From Nitratireductor aquimarinus (GTDB lineage Bacteria; Pseudomonadota; Alphaproteobacteria; Rhizobiales; Rhizobiaceae): DNA of 64,000 nt. The stretch's first letter is position 1. The number at the start of each line of letters is the position of its first letter. Location: contig NZ_JAFKDE010000013.1 in the NCBI RefSeq assembly GCF_017255295.1, positions 1 through 64,000 of the forward strand. The letters run 5' to 3'. The notes beneath the pieces are model-generated. The model had not been told where the DNA came from and did not search any database. It saw only the letters and a list, made by a program, of their open reading frames with translations. Of this stretch, positions 11,341 to 19,159 are shown piece by piece. Both the position numbers and the translations under genes were made by a program.

Positions 11341-11805
11341 ATGAGCGATCCAGACAGACACAAACTCGGCCTCCTGATCCATGACGTCGCGCGATTGATG
11401 CGCCGGCGCTTTCAGGAGAAGGGCAACGAGTACGGACTTTCATCCGCTCAGTGGGGACTTCTGTTCCGGTTGATGAAAGAAGACGGCGTGCCGCAGGCGC
11501 GGCTGGCCGAGTTTCTGGAAGTGGAGCCGATCAGCGTTTCGCGCATGGTCGACCGCATGGCCGAGAATGGCTGGGTGGTGCGGCGCGCGGGCAGAATGGA
11601 CCGGCGCGTGCGCATGATCCACATCACCCAGAAAGCGCGTGAAGCCTGCGACAGCATTCGGCAGATCAGCACGTCTGTCTATGACGAAGCGCTTCTTGAT
11701 ATGGCCGAGGACGAGCGCAGGGTTCTGGTTGGCGCGCTCAACAAGATGGCCGCCAATCTCTGCGCCACGGTGTCCGGGGGCAACGGGCAGACCGCCTGCC
11801 CGTAA
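11341..11805 (+). CDS. MarR-family transcriptional regulator
   Basis: 154 residues. The winged helix-turn-helix core runs through GLSSAQWGLLFRLMKEDGVPQARLAEFLEVEPISVSRMVDRMAENGWVVRRAGRMDRRVRMIHIT, with the DxR wing (MDRRVR) typical of MarR dimers. Such proteins usually repress divergent or adjacent genes and release DNA on binding small phenolic ligands. The start at 11341 fits the family N-terminus (MSDPDRHKLGLLIHDVARL). The in-frame extension to 11242 crosses the predicted promoter and is rejected. It is divergent from lepA. Regulatory target unknown. Confidence 0.88.
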   Translation: MSDPDRHKLGLLIHDVARLMRRRFQEKGNEYGLSSAQWGLLFRLMKEDGVPQARLAEFLEVEPISVSRMVDRMAENGWVVRRAGRMDRRVRMIHITQKAREACDSIRQISTSVYDEALLDMAEDERRVLVGALNKMAANLCATVSGGNGQTACP

Positions 11806-11814
11806 GCGTGTCTC

Positions 11815-12609
11815 TCACTCCGCAACCAGTTTGCGGTAGAGATGCCATGTCGCGTGGCCGAGGATCGGCATGACCACGGCAAGGCCTGCGAAGAGCGGCA
11901 GCGATCCCACAAACAGTGCGCCTGCAACGAGCAGGCCCCAGAGTGCGATGGGCACCGGATTGGTGCTCGCCGCCCGCACGGATGTGATGATGGCGGCCAC
12001 GGCGCCGCAATCGCGATCAAGCAGCATCGGAAACGCAATGGACGTGGTGATCAGCACCACCAGGGCGAAGATGAAGCCGATGGCATTGCCAAGCAGCAGA
12101 AGCATGAAGCCCGCATCTGTCGTGAACAGGGTTTCGAGGAAATGCGTCATCGATGTCGGCGGTTCGGGACCGAGCAGGCGCGTGTAAAGCCCCTGCGCGA
12201 CGAGAAGCCACGCTATGAACATCGCAAAGAGCATCGCGCCGACCGCCACAATGGACGGGATGGCCGGTGATCTGCGCACGTCGAATGCATGCCGCCAGGA
12301 TGTATCGAGCCCGGCTTCGCGCCGCCGGCTGATCTCATAGAGGCCGAGTGCCGCGAACGGGCCAAGCAGGGCAAAGCCCGAGACGAGCGGGAACAGGAGC
12401 GGCAGCGCATTTGCGCCCGACGCCCAGTAGATGAGAACCACACCGACCAGCGGATAGATGAGGCAGAGAAACGCATAGTGCGATGGCTTCTGCCAGAAGT
12501 CGTCGAGCCCGCGTCCAAGCGCGTCGATCACATCCGACGTGGTGATCTTTCGAACGGCCGGCAATGTGAGTGTCTTGTCGGTTCCGGCCATGACGTGAAA
12601 ACCAGTCAT
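11815..12609 (-). CDS. DUF2189-family integral membrane protein
   Basis: 264 residues from the ATG at 12609, which has GGAGGT at ideal spacing. A soluble start with the VRKITTSDVIDALGRGLDDFWQKPSHY motif is followed by about six membrane helices, in the pattern of DUF2189 (related to cytochrome-oxidase-linked membrane proteins of unknown role). The longer reading to 13455 runs antisense through the neighbouring antiporter and is not real. It is convergent with the MarR gene, with 9 bases between stops. Function is not known for the family. Confidence 0.8.
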   Translation of the reverse strand: MTGFHVMAGTDKTLTLPAVRKITTSDVIDALGRGLDDFWQKPSHYAFLCLIYPLVGVVLIYWASGANALPLLFPLVSGFALLGPFAALGLYEISRRREAGLDTSWRHAFDVRRSPAIPSIVAVGAMLFAMFIAWLLVAQGLYTRLLGPEPPTSMTHFLETLFTTDAGFMLLLLGNAIGFIFALVVLITTSIAFPMLLDRDCGAVAAIITSVRAASTNPVPIALWGLLVAGALFVGSLPLFAGLAVVMPILGHATWHLYRKLVAE

Positions 12610-12740
12610 TTTCTGACCTCCCGGATTGGCCGGGTTGCAGGCCGCAGCCCGGCGACAGCATGGCGGGGAGTATAGGCCCCGTGCTGCCTTACGGCGAGGC
12701 GCGGGCCGGTCACATCTTGCGGAGCGCGGGTTGAACGCGG

Positions 12741-13949
12741 TCAGTCGGTTTTCGGGAAGAACACCCGTTTGGCGAAGGGCGCGCTCGCGCCATGCAGCAC
12801 GACCGACAGAAGGATGGCGAAAACCGCGATGTCGGTGATGGCGCTGGCGGCGTCGAAACCTGACTGGTCGACGACGAGGATGAGGTAGAGCACGGAGGCA
12901 AGCCCGCGCGGGCCGAACCATCCGACAAAGAGGCGCGCGCGCAGGGTCGTGTCGGTTCCCAGCATGGCGAGTAGCACGGGAACCATGCGGATAACGGTGA
13001 GGCTGAGGGCTGCGTAGATGAGACCGGGCAGAAGCGGTGTCTCGAAGGCCTGCGGCAGCAGCGCCGCACCGAACAGGAGGAAGGTGAGATTGGTGAGGAT
13101 CGATCCTTCCGTCATGGCGAAATTGCTCATGCCGGCGACCGTGTGCGCGGGCAGGCGCCAGCCAAAGGCAAGGCCGGCCGAGAAGGCGGCGAGGAAGCCA
13201 TTGCCGCCGGTCAGCTCCGCTGCGAGATAGGCAAGGCCCGCGAGCGTGACCATGATCGGGGTGCGCCCTGCCGGGTTGGAAAGGCGTCGCAGCAGCGCGA
13301 ATTCGCTGGCGACCGCACCCAGATAGCCGACCGCCAGACCGACCAGCGGCCCGAACACCACCTGCTTGACGAAGAAGGTCGCATGCCCCGCCATGCCCTG
13401 GCCGCTGCCTGTGTCGGCCGCAAGGGCAAGTGCGATCAGAAGCAGCGGCAGGCACAGCCCGTCATTCAGCCCGCTCTCCACATCGAGCGCCTCGCGTTCC
13501 ACTTCCGGCAATCCGTCATTGCCGAAAACGGGCTGCGCCAGTGCTGCATCGGTGGGGGTCAGAACGATGGCCAGAACCAGCGCGCCGAACAGGCCGAGCG
13601 TGGGGAACAGCGCCATGCCGGCCAGCGTGCCGGCAAGGATGGTGAGCGGAATGCCGATGAACAGAAGCCGCGCAGACAGAAGCGCGGTGGCGGGCTCCGC
13701 CATGACGCCGGAAATTCGGATATTGGCCGCATCGCGAAACAGGATGATCGCCAGCGTTGCCGTGGCGAGGAACTCGACAATGGAATTGCCGAGCGCGGCG
13801 GTGAGGTTGCTGTCTGCCTCGAAGAAGCCGTAGCCCAGCGCGGTGAAAAGCATCGGGCCGGAAAGGACCGAGGCTTCGAGCCTGCGTGAGACCAGTGAAT
13901 AGGCGGTGAAGCAGAGGAACAGAAGCGCCAGCGCTGCGTGAAGCTCCAT
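12741..13949 (-). CDS. Monovalent cation/proton antiporter (CPA1/NhaP type)
   Basis: 402 residues with 12-13 membrane segments. It exchanges Na+ or K+ for protons across the inner membrane. Family hallmarks are present: LTPTDAALAQPVF in the core helix pair, VESGLNDGLCLPLLL (the Asn-Asp type ion site), and GWFGPRGLASVLYLIL near the C-terminus. There is no cytosolic TrkA-N or UspA domain, so it is the short form. Its ATG overlaps the stop of the upstream YiiX-like gene by one base (TGATG), so the two are translationally coupled. Ion preference cannot be read from the sequence. Confidence 0.87.
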   Translation of the reverse strand: MELHAALALLFLCFTAYSLVSRRLEASVLSGPMLFTALGYGFFEADSNLTAALGNSIVEFLATATLAIILFRDAANIRISGVMAEPATALLSARLLFIGIPLTILAGTLAGMALFPTLGLFGALVLAIVLTPTDAALAQPVFGNDGLPEVEREALDVESGLNDGLCLPLLLIALALAADTGSGQGMAGHATFFVKQVVFGPLVGLAVGYLGAVASEFALLRRLSNPAGRTPIMVTLAGLAYLAAELTGGNGFLAAFSAGLAFGWRLPAHTVAGMSNFAMTEGSILTNLTFLLFGAALLPQAFETPLLPGLIYAALSLTVIRMVPVLLAMLGTDTTLRARLFVGWFGPRGLASVLYLILVVDQSGFDAASAITDIAVFAILLSVVLHGASAPFAKRVFFPKTD

Positions 13950-14761
13950 CAGCTGTTTCCGTTCTCTTCAGCCGTCTGGTCGTCCTTGCGTTCGGCCCAG
14001 TTGAGCGTCTTGTAGTCGAAGCCGAAAGTGAGCGTCGGCTTGACGATGGCAAAGTAGGGCGAAAGGTCGAAATCGCGTGGCGTGAACAGGCTGTGGTGGC
14101 GGATGTGCAGGATCTCGCGCCGTGAATAGGCCGACTCCGCCGAGGCATGCCCCTTGGCTTTCACCGTTTCCGGCAGGATCGGGTAGCGCACGCCCTGAAA
14201 GGCCTGGGCGATGAGCGAGGAGCAGATGGCGCGGGTGGGATCGCCCGAGCCGAGCGCGATCATGCGTCGCCGCCAGCGCACCGGAACGGGTGGCGTGGGC
14301 ATGAAGTAGCGCAGCAGATCGAAGATGTTGCGCATGTCGTAGCGCAGCCCGAGCTTGCCGACCATGAAGTCAATGATGGCGTTCCGGTCATCCGGAGTGA
14401 GGCCGCTCGCCCGACAGATGCGGGTGTTGTAGGTCTTGTACTTTGAAAGCGGCGCCGCGATGCAGCCATCACCCAGAATGACCTCCACGAGGCGTGGCCG
14501 CTCGGAGCCGTCTTCCGGCTCGGGCAGCGCGTCGCCGACATAGAGCGCGGCATGGCTCCAGGTGGACTGGGTGAGATATTTGATCGCTGCCGAGATGCGC
14601 TGGTTACCCTCGATCAGAAGAATGTCACCGGGCTGCAGGGTGCGGTGCAGGGTTTCCGGGTCGGACGGGGTGTAGGGCTGATAGCCTGAGGATTCGCTCT
14701 GCAGTCGCCGCGCCAGAAACCGGCCGAGCCGGTCGAGCAGGGTGCTGGATTGTTCGCTCAT
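13949..14761 (-). CDS. YiiX/YebB-like permuted NlpC/P60 cysteine hydrolase
   Basis: 270 residues, no signal peptide visible. The order of the catalytic residues is permuted: His in STWSHAALYVG near residue 85, then Cys in RAICSSLIAQAFQ near 195, as in YiiX-type papain-like hydrolases or amidases. The substrate is unknown in most cases; lipids or peptidoglycan-type amides are suggested. GDILLIEGNQRISAAIKYLTQ is also typical. The start at 14761 has GGGAG upstream; a TTG at 14782 is less likely. It forms a two-gene unit with the antiporter. Confidence 0.82.
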   Translation of the reverse strand: MSEQSSTLLDRLGRFLARRLQSESSGYQPYTPSDPETLHRTLQPGDILLIEGNQRISAAIKYLTQSTWSHAALYVGDALPEPEDGSERPRLVEVILGDGCIAAPLSKYKTYNTRICRASGLTPDDRNAIIDFMVGKLGLRYDMRNIFDLLRYFMPTPPVPVRWRRRMIALGSGDPTRAICSSLIAQAFQGVRYPILPETVKAKGHASAESAYSRREILHIRHHSLFTPRDFDLSPYFAIVKPTLTFGFDYKTLNWAERKDDQTAEENGNS

Positions 14762-14832
14762 GCGCTCCCGTCCGCCAATCAAGCAGCATTATCCGGTTCG
14801 CTCATGGGGCGAACCATTCGACGTTGCAGACC

Positions 14833-15101
14833 CTAGGGTCAGGTCCCGTTAATATGGCCACAATGGTCGGCCTGATTTGTGCGGATACGCGAAGCAAGGC
14901 CGCAGGAAGACTTCACGTCTTTCAAGGGCTTGCGACAAAGTCGCCCGTGCAAATCAGGCCGATCCGAAGGACGATCGATTGACCGGCGACCTGCCGCGTC
15001 AAACCCCTTGACCGGGGAAAGACCCCGCTCTGCGGGCTTTTCCTAGCATCTCTTGGTCTATCGATCGCCATTGCGGCCATATTAATGGGTCCTGACCCTA
15101 G
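14833..15101. mobile_element. MITE-like element with ~34-bp terminal inverted repeats, flanked by CTAG
   Basis: GGTCAGGTCCCGTTAATATG on the left and the complement of GGTCAGGACCCATTAATATG on the right continue into GCC(A/G)CAATGG, making terminal inverted repeats of about 34 bp with few mismatches. CTAG stands on both sides (14833-14836 and 15098-15101), as expected for a 4-bp target duplication. The 250-base interior codes for nothing. It looks like a non-autonomous derivative of an IS; a CTAG target would fit IS5-like transposases, which is an inference. With the repeat that follows it fills the gene-free stretch 14762-15294. Confidence 0.75.
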
Positions 15102-15200
15102 AGCATCAAACCGAAAAGTGGAATCCGGTTCTCAGTTCTTCCCATGCTCCGTCAAATGTTTGGTCGTCCTTTCTCGCCGGAACAGATGCGTGGCGATCGG
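15098..15200 (+). repeat. Dispersed ~100-bp hairpin repeat, copy D
   Basis: Begins CTAGAGCATC, followed by ACCGAAAAGTGGAATCCGG, GGTCGTCC and GGCGATC. More diverged than copies B and F. Its first four bases are the right CTAG of the MITE-like element, so that element seems to have inserted into the edge of this repeat. Confidence 0.75.
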
Positions 15201-15259
15201 GTGGTGTTCTCGTGCAGGGCGGGCGTCGTGGTTTCCTCTTTCGACGGTGCAGCAACAAT

Positions 15260-15288
15260 TTGACTTTATTCAATCGTTTGATTAAATA
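15260..15288 (+). promoter_or_regulatory. Promoter with built-in palindromic operator of the TetR/efflux operon
   Basis: TTGACT (15260-15265), a 17-base spacer and TAAATA (15283-15288), then 6 bases to the ATG at 15295. The spacer and -10 box hold a palindrome, TATTCAATC (15267-15275) and GATTAAATA (15280-15288), with 8 of 9 arm pairs matching across 4 bases. This is where an autorepressor of the TetR family would bind. Confidence 0.6.
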
Positions 15289-15294
15289 CGATGC

Positions 15295-15999
15295 ATGAAA
15301 CAGGGCAATCATGATTTACCGGGCGCTGGTGCGCGTCTTTCTTCGGCAGAGCACACGCGGCTTTCGCTCATTCAGGCCGGGCTGAAGTTGTTTGGCGAGA
15401 AGGGCTATGACGGCACAACGACGCGGGAGATCGCGAGCGCGGCCGGGGCCAATATCGGGTCGATCTCCTACCATTTCGGCGGCAAGGAGGGGCTGCGCGC
15501 GGCCTGTGCGGATCACATCGTCGAGCTGGTCGGCGGCATCGCGGGCAGCGCTCTCGATGTGCCGTCCGAGGCGACGGGGCAGCTCGATCCGGCCGCAGCG
15601 CGCGCCATCCTGATGCGGGTTCTCGAAACCATGACGGGCTTCATCGCCGCGCGGCCCGAAGCGGGCCTGATCGTCAAATTCGTTCTTCGGGAACTGGCCC
15701 ATCCCACCGTTGCGCTCGACCGCATCTATGACGGTGTTTTCGCGCCGGTGCACACACGCCTCTGCCAGGTGTGGGAAGCGGCCACCGGTCGGCCGGCGGA
15801 GAGTGACGAGACCAAGCTCACCGTTTTCACGCTGATCGGGCAACTCGTCTATTTCCGCATCGCCAGCGAGGCGGTGCAGCGGCGCATGGGGTGGAGCGAT
15901 ATCGGCAGCCGCGAGGCTGCAGCCATCACAGCCATCGCCAGCAGCAATCTGGAAGCCATTCTGACCGCGCAGACGCGCGACAAGGACACAAAGTCATGA
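15295..15999 (+). CDS. TetR-family regulator of the CecR (YbiH) type
   Basis: 234 residues. The N-terminal helix-turn-helix reads GYDGTTTREIASAAGANIGSISYHFGGKEGL (about residues 37-67), and the C-terminal part resembles the CecR/YbiH ligand domain. In E. coli cecR heads a locus with ybhG, ybhF, ybhS and ybhR; here the same order (regulator, membrane fusion protein, ABC ATPase, ABC-2 permease) follows, so the regulator probably represses its own drug-efflux operon. No Shine-Dalgarno site precedes the ATG; a leaderless mRNA is predicted. Its TGA overlaps the next ATG by four bases. Confidence 0.87.
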   Translation: MKQGNHDLPGAGARLSSAEHTRLSLIQAGLKLFGEKGYDGTTTREIASAAGANIGSISYHFGGKEGLRAACADHIVELVGGIAGSALDVPSEATGQLDPAAARAILMRVLETMTGFIAARPEAGLIVKFVLRELAHPTVALDRIYDGVFAPVHTRLCQVWEAATGRPAESDETKLTVFTLIGQLVYFRIASEAVQRRMGWSDIGSREAAAITAIASSNLEAILTAQTRDKDTKS

Positions 16000-16949
16000 G
16001 CATGCTTTGCGCAATTCCTCTTCTGGCAGGTTTCCTGTCTGGCTGCAGTGGCGAGGCCCCGCTGGCCGTCGGCTATGTGGAAGGCGATTATGTGTTGCTT
16101 GCGCCCACCGAGGTTGGTCAGCTGAGCGCGGTGCCCGTGCGGCGCGGCGCAATCGTTGAGGCGGGCGCGACCGTCGCCATGATGGATGAGACGGATGCGC
16201 GGATCGCCGTGCGTCAGGCCGAGGCGGGGCTGGCCGAAGCGGAGGCGCATCTCGCCGACCTTCAGGAGGCGAAGCGCCCGGAAGAGATCGCCGTTCTGGA
16301 AGCTGCGCTTTCGTCCGCCAATGCCGAGGCGGCGGAAGCCGGGCGCGTGCTCTCGCGCACGCAGGACCTGTTTCGCCGGGGCATTGCCGCGCAGGCCGAG
16401 CTCGACAAGGCGAAGACGGCCAAGGAGCTGGCGGACACGCGCATAGGTCAGGCCGAGGCCAATCTGGCCGTTGCCCGCCTGCCGGCCCGCGCCGAGGCGA
16501 TCAAGGCCGCAGCCAAGCGCCGCGATCAGATGGAAGCGGCGCTGGAACAGGCGCAATGGCGTCTTTCCGAACGCGCCATCAAGGCCCCAGCCGGCGGCCG
16601 CATCGATGATGTGATCCGCAATGCCGGAGATGTGGCCGGCCCCTCCGCGCCGGTGGTTTCGCTGTTGCCGGATGGCGAGGTGAAGCTCAAGGTCTATGTG
16701 CCGGAAGCCGCGTTCTCCAGCGTTCAGCCGGACGCGTTGCTGGCGGTCAATTGCGATGGCTGCGCACCGGGGCTGACCGCACGCATTTCCTATATCTCGC
16801 CCGAGCCGGAGTTCACGCCGCCGGTGATCTATTCGCTCGAGACGCGGCAGAAACTCGTCTACCTCATTGAGGCGCGACCGGAGGGGGAGGCCCGCAGTCT
16901 TCAGCCGGGGCAGATCGTCGATGTGCGCCTTAAGGCAGACACGCAATGA
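15996..16949 (+). CDS. Membrane fusion protein (HlyD/YbhG type), probable lipoprotein
   Basis: 317 residues from the ATG at 15996, in ATGA overlap with the regulator gene. A lipoprotein signal MSMLCAIPLLAGFLSGC gives a lipobox LSGC with Cys at residue 17. A biotinyl-lipoyl-like half (GQLSAVPVRRGAIVEAGATVAMMD), a long alpha-helical hairpin rich in Ala/Glu (residues ~65-185), a second lipoyl half (RAIKAPAGGRIDDVI) and a beta-barrel domain follow. It should bridge the inner membrane ABC exporter to an outer membrane channel. No TolC gene is in the window. The longer in-frame start at 15891 lies within the regulator gene and is rejected. Confidence 0.87.
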   Translation: MSMLCAIPLLAGFLSGCSGEAPLAVGYVEGDYVLLAPTEVGQLSAVPVRRGAIVEAGATVAMMDETDARIAVRQAEAGLAEAEAHLADLQEAKRPEEIAVLEAALSSANAEAAEAGRVLSRTQDLFRRGIAAQAELDKAKTAKELADTRIGQAEANLAVARLPARAEAIKAAAKRRDQMEAALEQAQWRLSERAIKAPAGGRIDDVIRNAGDVAGPSAPVVSLLPDGEVKLKVYVPEAAFSSVQPDALLAVNCDGCAPGLTARISYISPEPEFTPPVIYSLETRQKLVYLIEARPEGEARSLQPGQIVDVRLKADTQ

Positions 16950-17863
16950 ACGCCATCGACGTCCACGGTCTCGTCAAGCGGTTCGGCGACAAGACCGTCG
17001 TGAACCAGGTGACCATGCAGGTCGCCAGAGGGGAAATCGTTGGCTTTCTCGGGCCGAACGGTTCGGGCAAGACAACGACGATCCGCATCATGTGCGGGCT
17101 TCTGACCCCGGATGAGGGAGAGGGCACGGTGCTCGGCTACGATCTGCGGAGCGAGGGGCTCAGGATCAAGCGCGAGGTCGGCTACATGACGCAGCGTTTC
17201 TCCTTCTATGAAGACCTCACCATTGCCGAGAACCTGGCCTTCGTCGCGCGGCTTTACGATCTGAAGCCGGTCGGTGCGCATGTGGATCGCACGCTGGAGG
17301 ATCTGGGCCTCACCTCGCGCCGTAACCAGCTTGCCGGAACGCTTTCCGGCGGCTGGAAGCAGCGGCTGGCGCTGGCAGCCTGCATCATGCATCAGCCAAA
17401 GCTCCTGCTTCTCGATGAGCCGACAGCGGGTGTCGACCCCAAGGCGCGCCGCGAGTTCTGGGACGAGATCCACCGGCTTGCCGCCGACGGTCTGACCGTT
17501 CTCGTCTCGACCCACTACATGGACGAGGCCGAGCGCTGCCACCGCATCTCCTACATCTCCTACGGCACGCTTCTGGCCACCGGAACGGTGGCGGACGTGG
17601 TGCGGGATGCGGGGCTTGTCACCTATCTGGTGGATGGGCCGAAACTCGAACAGCTCGCCGCCGAGCTGCGGCAGCGGCCGGGCGTCGAGCAGGTTGCGCC
17701 CTTCGGCGCGAGCCTGCACGTGGTGGGCTCGGACGAAGCTGCGCTCAAGGCTGCGCTGGCCGACCTTGAAGGGCGCGACGGCGTGACCGTTTCGCGCGGC
17801 GAGACCAGTCTTGAGGATGTCTTCATCCAGTTTATGGCCAATTCGACGGACAACATGCAATGA
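16946..17863 (+). CDS. ABC-2 exporter ATP-binding protein (YbhF-like)
   Basis: 305 residues with one nucleotide-binding domain: Walker A GPNGSGKTT near residue 37, signature LSGGWKQR near 135, Walker B LLLLDEPTAGVDP near 152, and the switch His in VLVSTHYMDE. The C-terminal ~80 residues form a small extra domain seen in DrrA/YbhF-type ATPases. E. coli YbhF has two ATPase domains; this one has a single domain, so two copies should pair with the permease dimer. It overlaps both neighbours by four bases (ATGA). Confidence 0.92.
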   Translation: MNAIDVHGLVKRFGDKTVVNQVTMQVARGEIVGFLGPNGSGKTTTIRIMCGLLTPDEGEGTVLGYDLRSEGLRIKREVGYMTQRFSFYEDLTIAENLAFVARLYDLKPVGAHVDRTLEDLGLTSRRNQLAGTLSGGWKQRLALAACIMHQPKLLLLDEPTAGVDPKARREFWDEIHRLAADGLTVLVSTHYMDEAERCHRISYISYGTLLATGTVADVVRDAGLVTYLVDGPKLEQLAAELRQRPGVEQVAPFGASLHVVGSDEAALKAALADLEGRDGVTVSRGETSLEDVFIQFMANSTDNMQ

Positions 17864-18993
17864 ACCGCATCTTCTCCCTTGGCCGTCTCATGGCGCTGCT
17901 CATCAAGGAGTTCATCCAGATGCGGCGCGACCGCATCACCTTCGGGATGATGCTCGGCGTTCCGCTCATGCAGCTCGTGCTGTTCGGCTATGCGATCAAC
18001 AGCGATCCGAAGGCCCTGCCGGCGGCGCTCGTTTCGCTGAGCCAGGATCACTACAGCCGGGCCATGGTCTCTGCGCTGGAGAATACGGACTATTACCGCT
18101 TCGACCATGTGGTGGGCAGCGCGGAAGAGGCCGAGCATCTGATGGCGAGCGGTGAGGTGGTGTTTGTCGTCACCATCCCGTCGGACTTTGCGCGCCGGGT
18201 GGACCGGGGGCAGCGTCCGCAAATCCTCATTGAGGCCGATGCCACCGATCCATCGGTTGCCTCCGGGGCCATTTCCACGTTGGGCACGGTCGCCGCCGAG
18301 GCGCTTCTGCGCGAGCGTGGCGTGCCCGCCTCCGAGGCAAAGCCCGCCGACCGGCTCGAGGTCATCGTTCACCGCCGCTACAATCCCGAAGGGCTCTCGC
18401 AGTACAACATCGTGCCCGGTCTTCTGGGCGTCATCCTGCAGATGACCATGGTGATGATGACCTCCATCGCGCTGACGCGCGAGCGCGAACGCGGCACGAT
18501 GGAAAACCTGCTCGCCATGCCCGCCAGCCCGCTGGAGATCATGCTGGGCAAGGTGCTGCCCTATCTCGTCGTGGGCGCCGTGCAGGTGGCCGTCATTCTG
18601 GGGGCGGCGAAGCTGCTGTTCGGCGTGCCCTTCGTGGGCAGCCTGTGGCTGCTTCTGGTGGCGGTGCTGATCTTCGTGCTGTCGCTGGTTCTGCTCGGTT
18701 ACACGATCTCCACCGTGGCGCGCACGCAGATGCAGGCCATGCAGCTTACCTTCTTCTTCTTCCTGCCATCGCTCCTTCTCTCCGGTTTCATGTTCCCGTT
18801 TCGCGGCATGCCGGAGTGGGCGCAGTGGCTTGGCGAGATCTTCCCGCTCACTCATTTTCTGCGCGTGATCCGCGCCGTGATGCTGAAGGGAGCTGACCTG
18901 CCGGCCATCGCTTTCGAGACGGGCATTCTGGTGCTGTTTATCTTCATCTATGCCGGGTTTGCTCTGCTGCGTTTCCGCCGGACGCTCGATTGA
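17860..18993 (+). CDS. ABC-2 type permease (YbhS/YbhR-like)
   Basis: 377 residues with six membrane segments: one near the N-terminus (GMMLGVPLMQLVLFGYAI), a large extracytoplasmic domain (residues ~50-175), then five helices. The PLTHFLRVIRAVMLKGADL motif is typical of ABC-2 exporters. E. coli has two permeases, YbhS and YbhR; only one is present here, so a homodimer is likely. It is the last gene of the regulator/MFP/ATPase/permease operon and is followed by a strong hairpin repeat (19009-19058). Confidence 0.92.
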   Translation: MNRIFSLGRLMALLIKEFIQMRRDRITFGMMLGVPLMQLVLFGYAINSDPKALPAALVSLSQDHYSRAMVSALENTDYYRFDHVVGSAEEAEHLMASGEVVFVVTIPSDFARRVDRGQRPQILIEADATDPSVASGAISTLGTVAAEALLRERGVPASEAKPADRLEVIVHRRYNPEGLSQYNIVPGLLGVILQMTMVMMTSIALTRERERGTMENLLAMPASPLEIMLGKVLPYLVVGAVQVAVILGAAKLLFGVPFVGSLWLLLVAVLIFVLSLVLLGYTISTVARTQMQAMQLTFFFFLPSLLLSGFMFPFRGMPEWAQWLGEIFPLTHFLRVIRAVMLKGADLPAIAFETGILVLFIFIYAGFALLRFRRTLD

Positions 18994-19008
18994 TCTGAGC
19001 TTTTGATC

Positions 19009-19058
19009 GAGCATCGGCTTCACCCGAAAAACGGTTCCCGTTTTTCGGTCCGATGCTC
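19009..19058. repeat. Compact hairpin form of the dispersed repeat (copy E), probable terminator
   Basis: GAGCATCGG (19009-19017) pairs with CCGATGCTC (19050-19058), enclosing CCGAAAAACGG-TTCC-CGTTTTTCGG. The nested stem is almost perfect. Placed 15 bases after the exporter permease stop, it probably ends that transcript. Confidence 0.75.
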
Positions 19059-19098
19059 TGTGCCAAGCGAATGGTTATGACTGAATAAGCCATGAGCG

Positions 19099-19141
19099 TT
19101 GACGCGGGCGCACTTGGTTCTTAAATTAGAATAATTCTAAA
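19099..19141 (+). promoter_or_regulatory. mbfA promoter with Irr-type iron control element
   Basis: TTGACG (19099-19104), a 17-base spacer and TAAATT (19122-19127) form a promoter. Over its -10 and +1 region lies the palindrome TTAGAATAATTCTAA (19126-19140), which matches the ICE box bound by Irr in rhizobia and Bradyrhizobium. Irr would block this promoter under iron limitation. Confidence 0.75.
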
Positions 19142-19159
19142 CAATGGATTGCCCGGACA

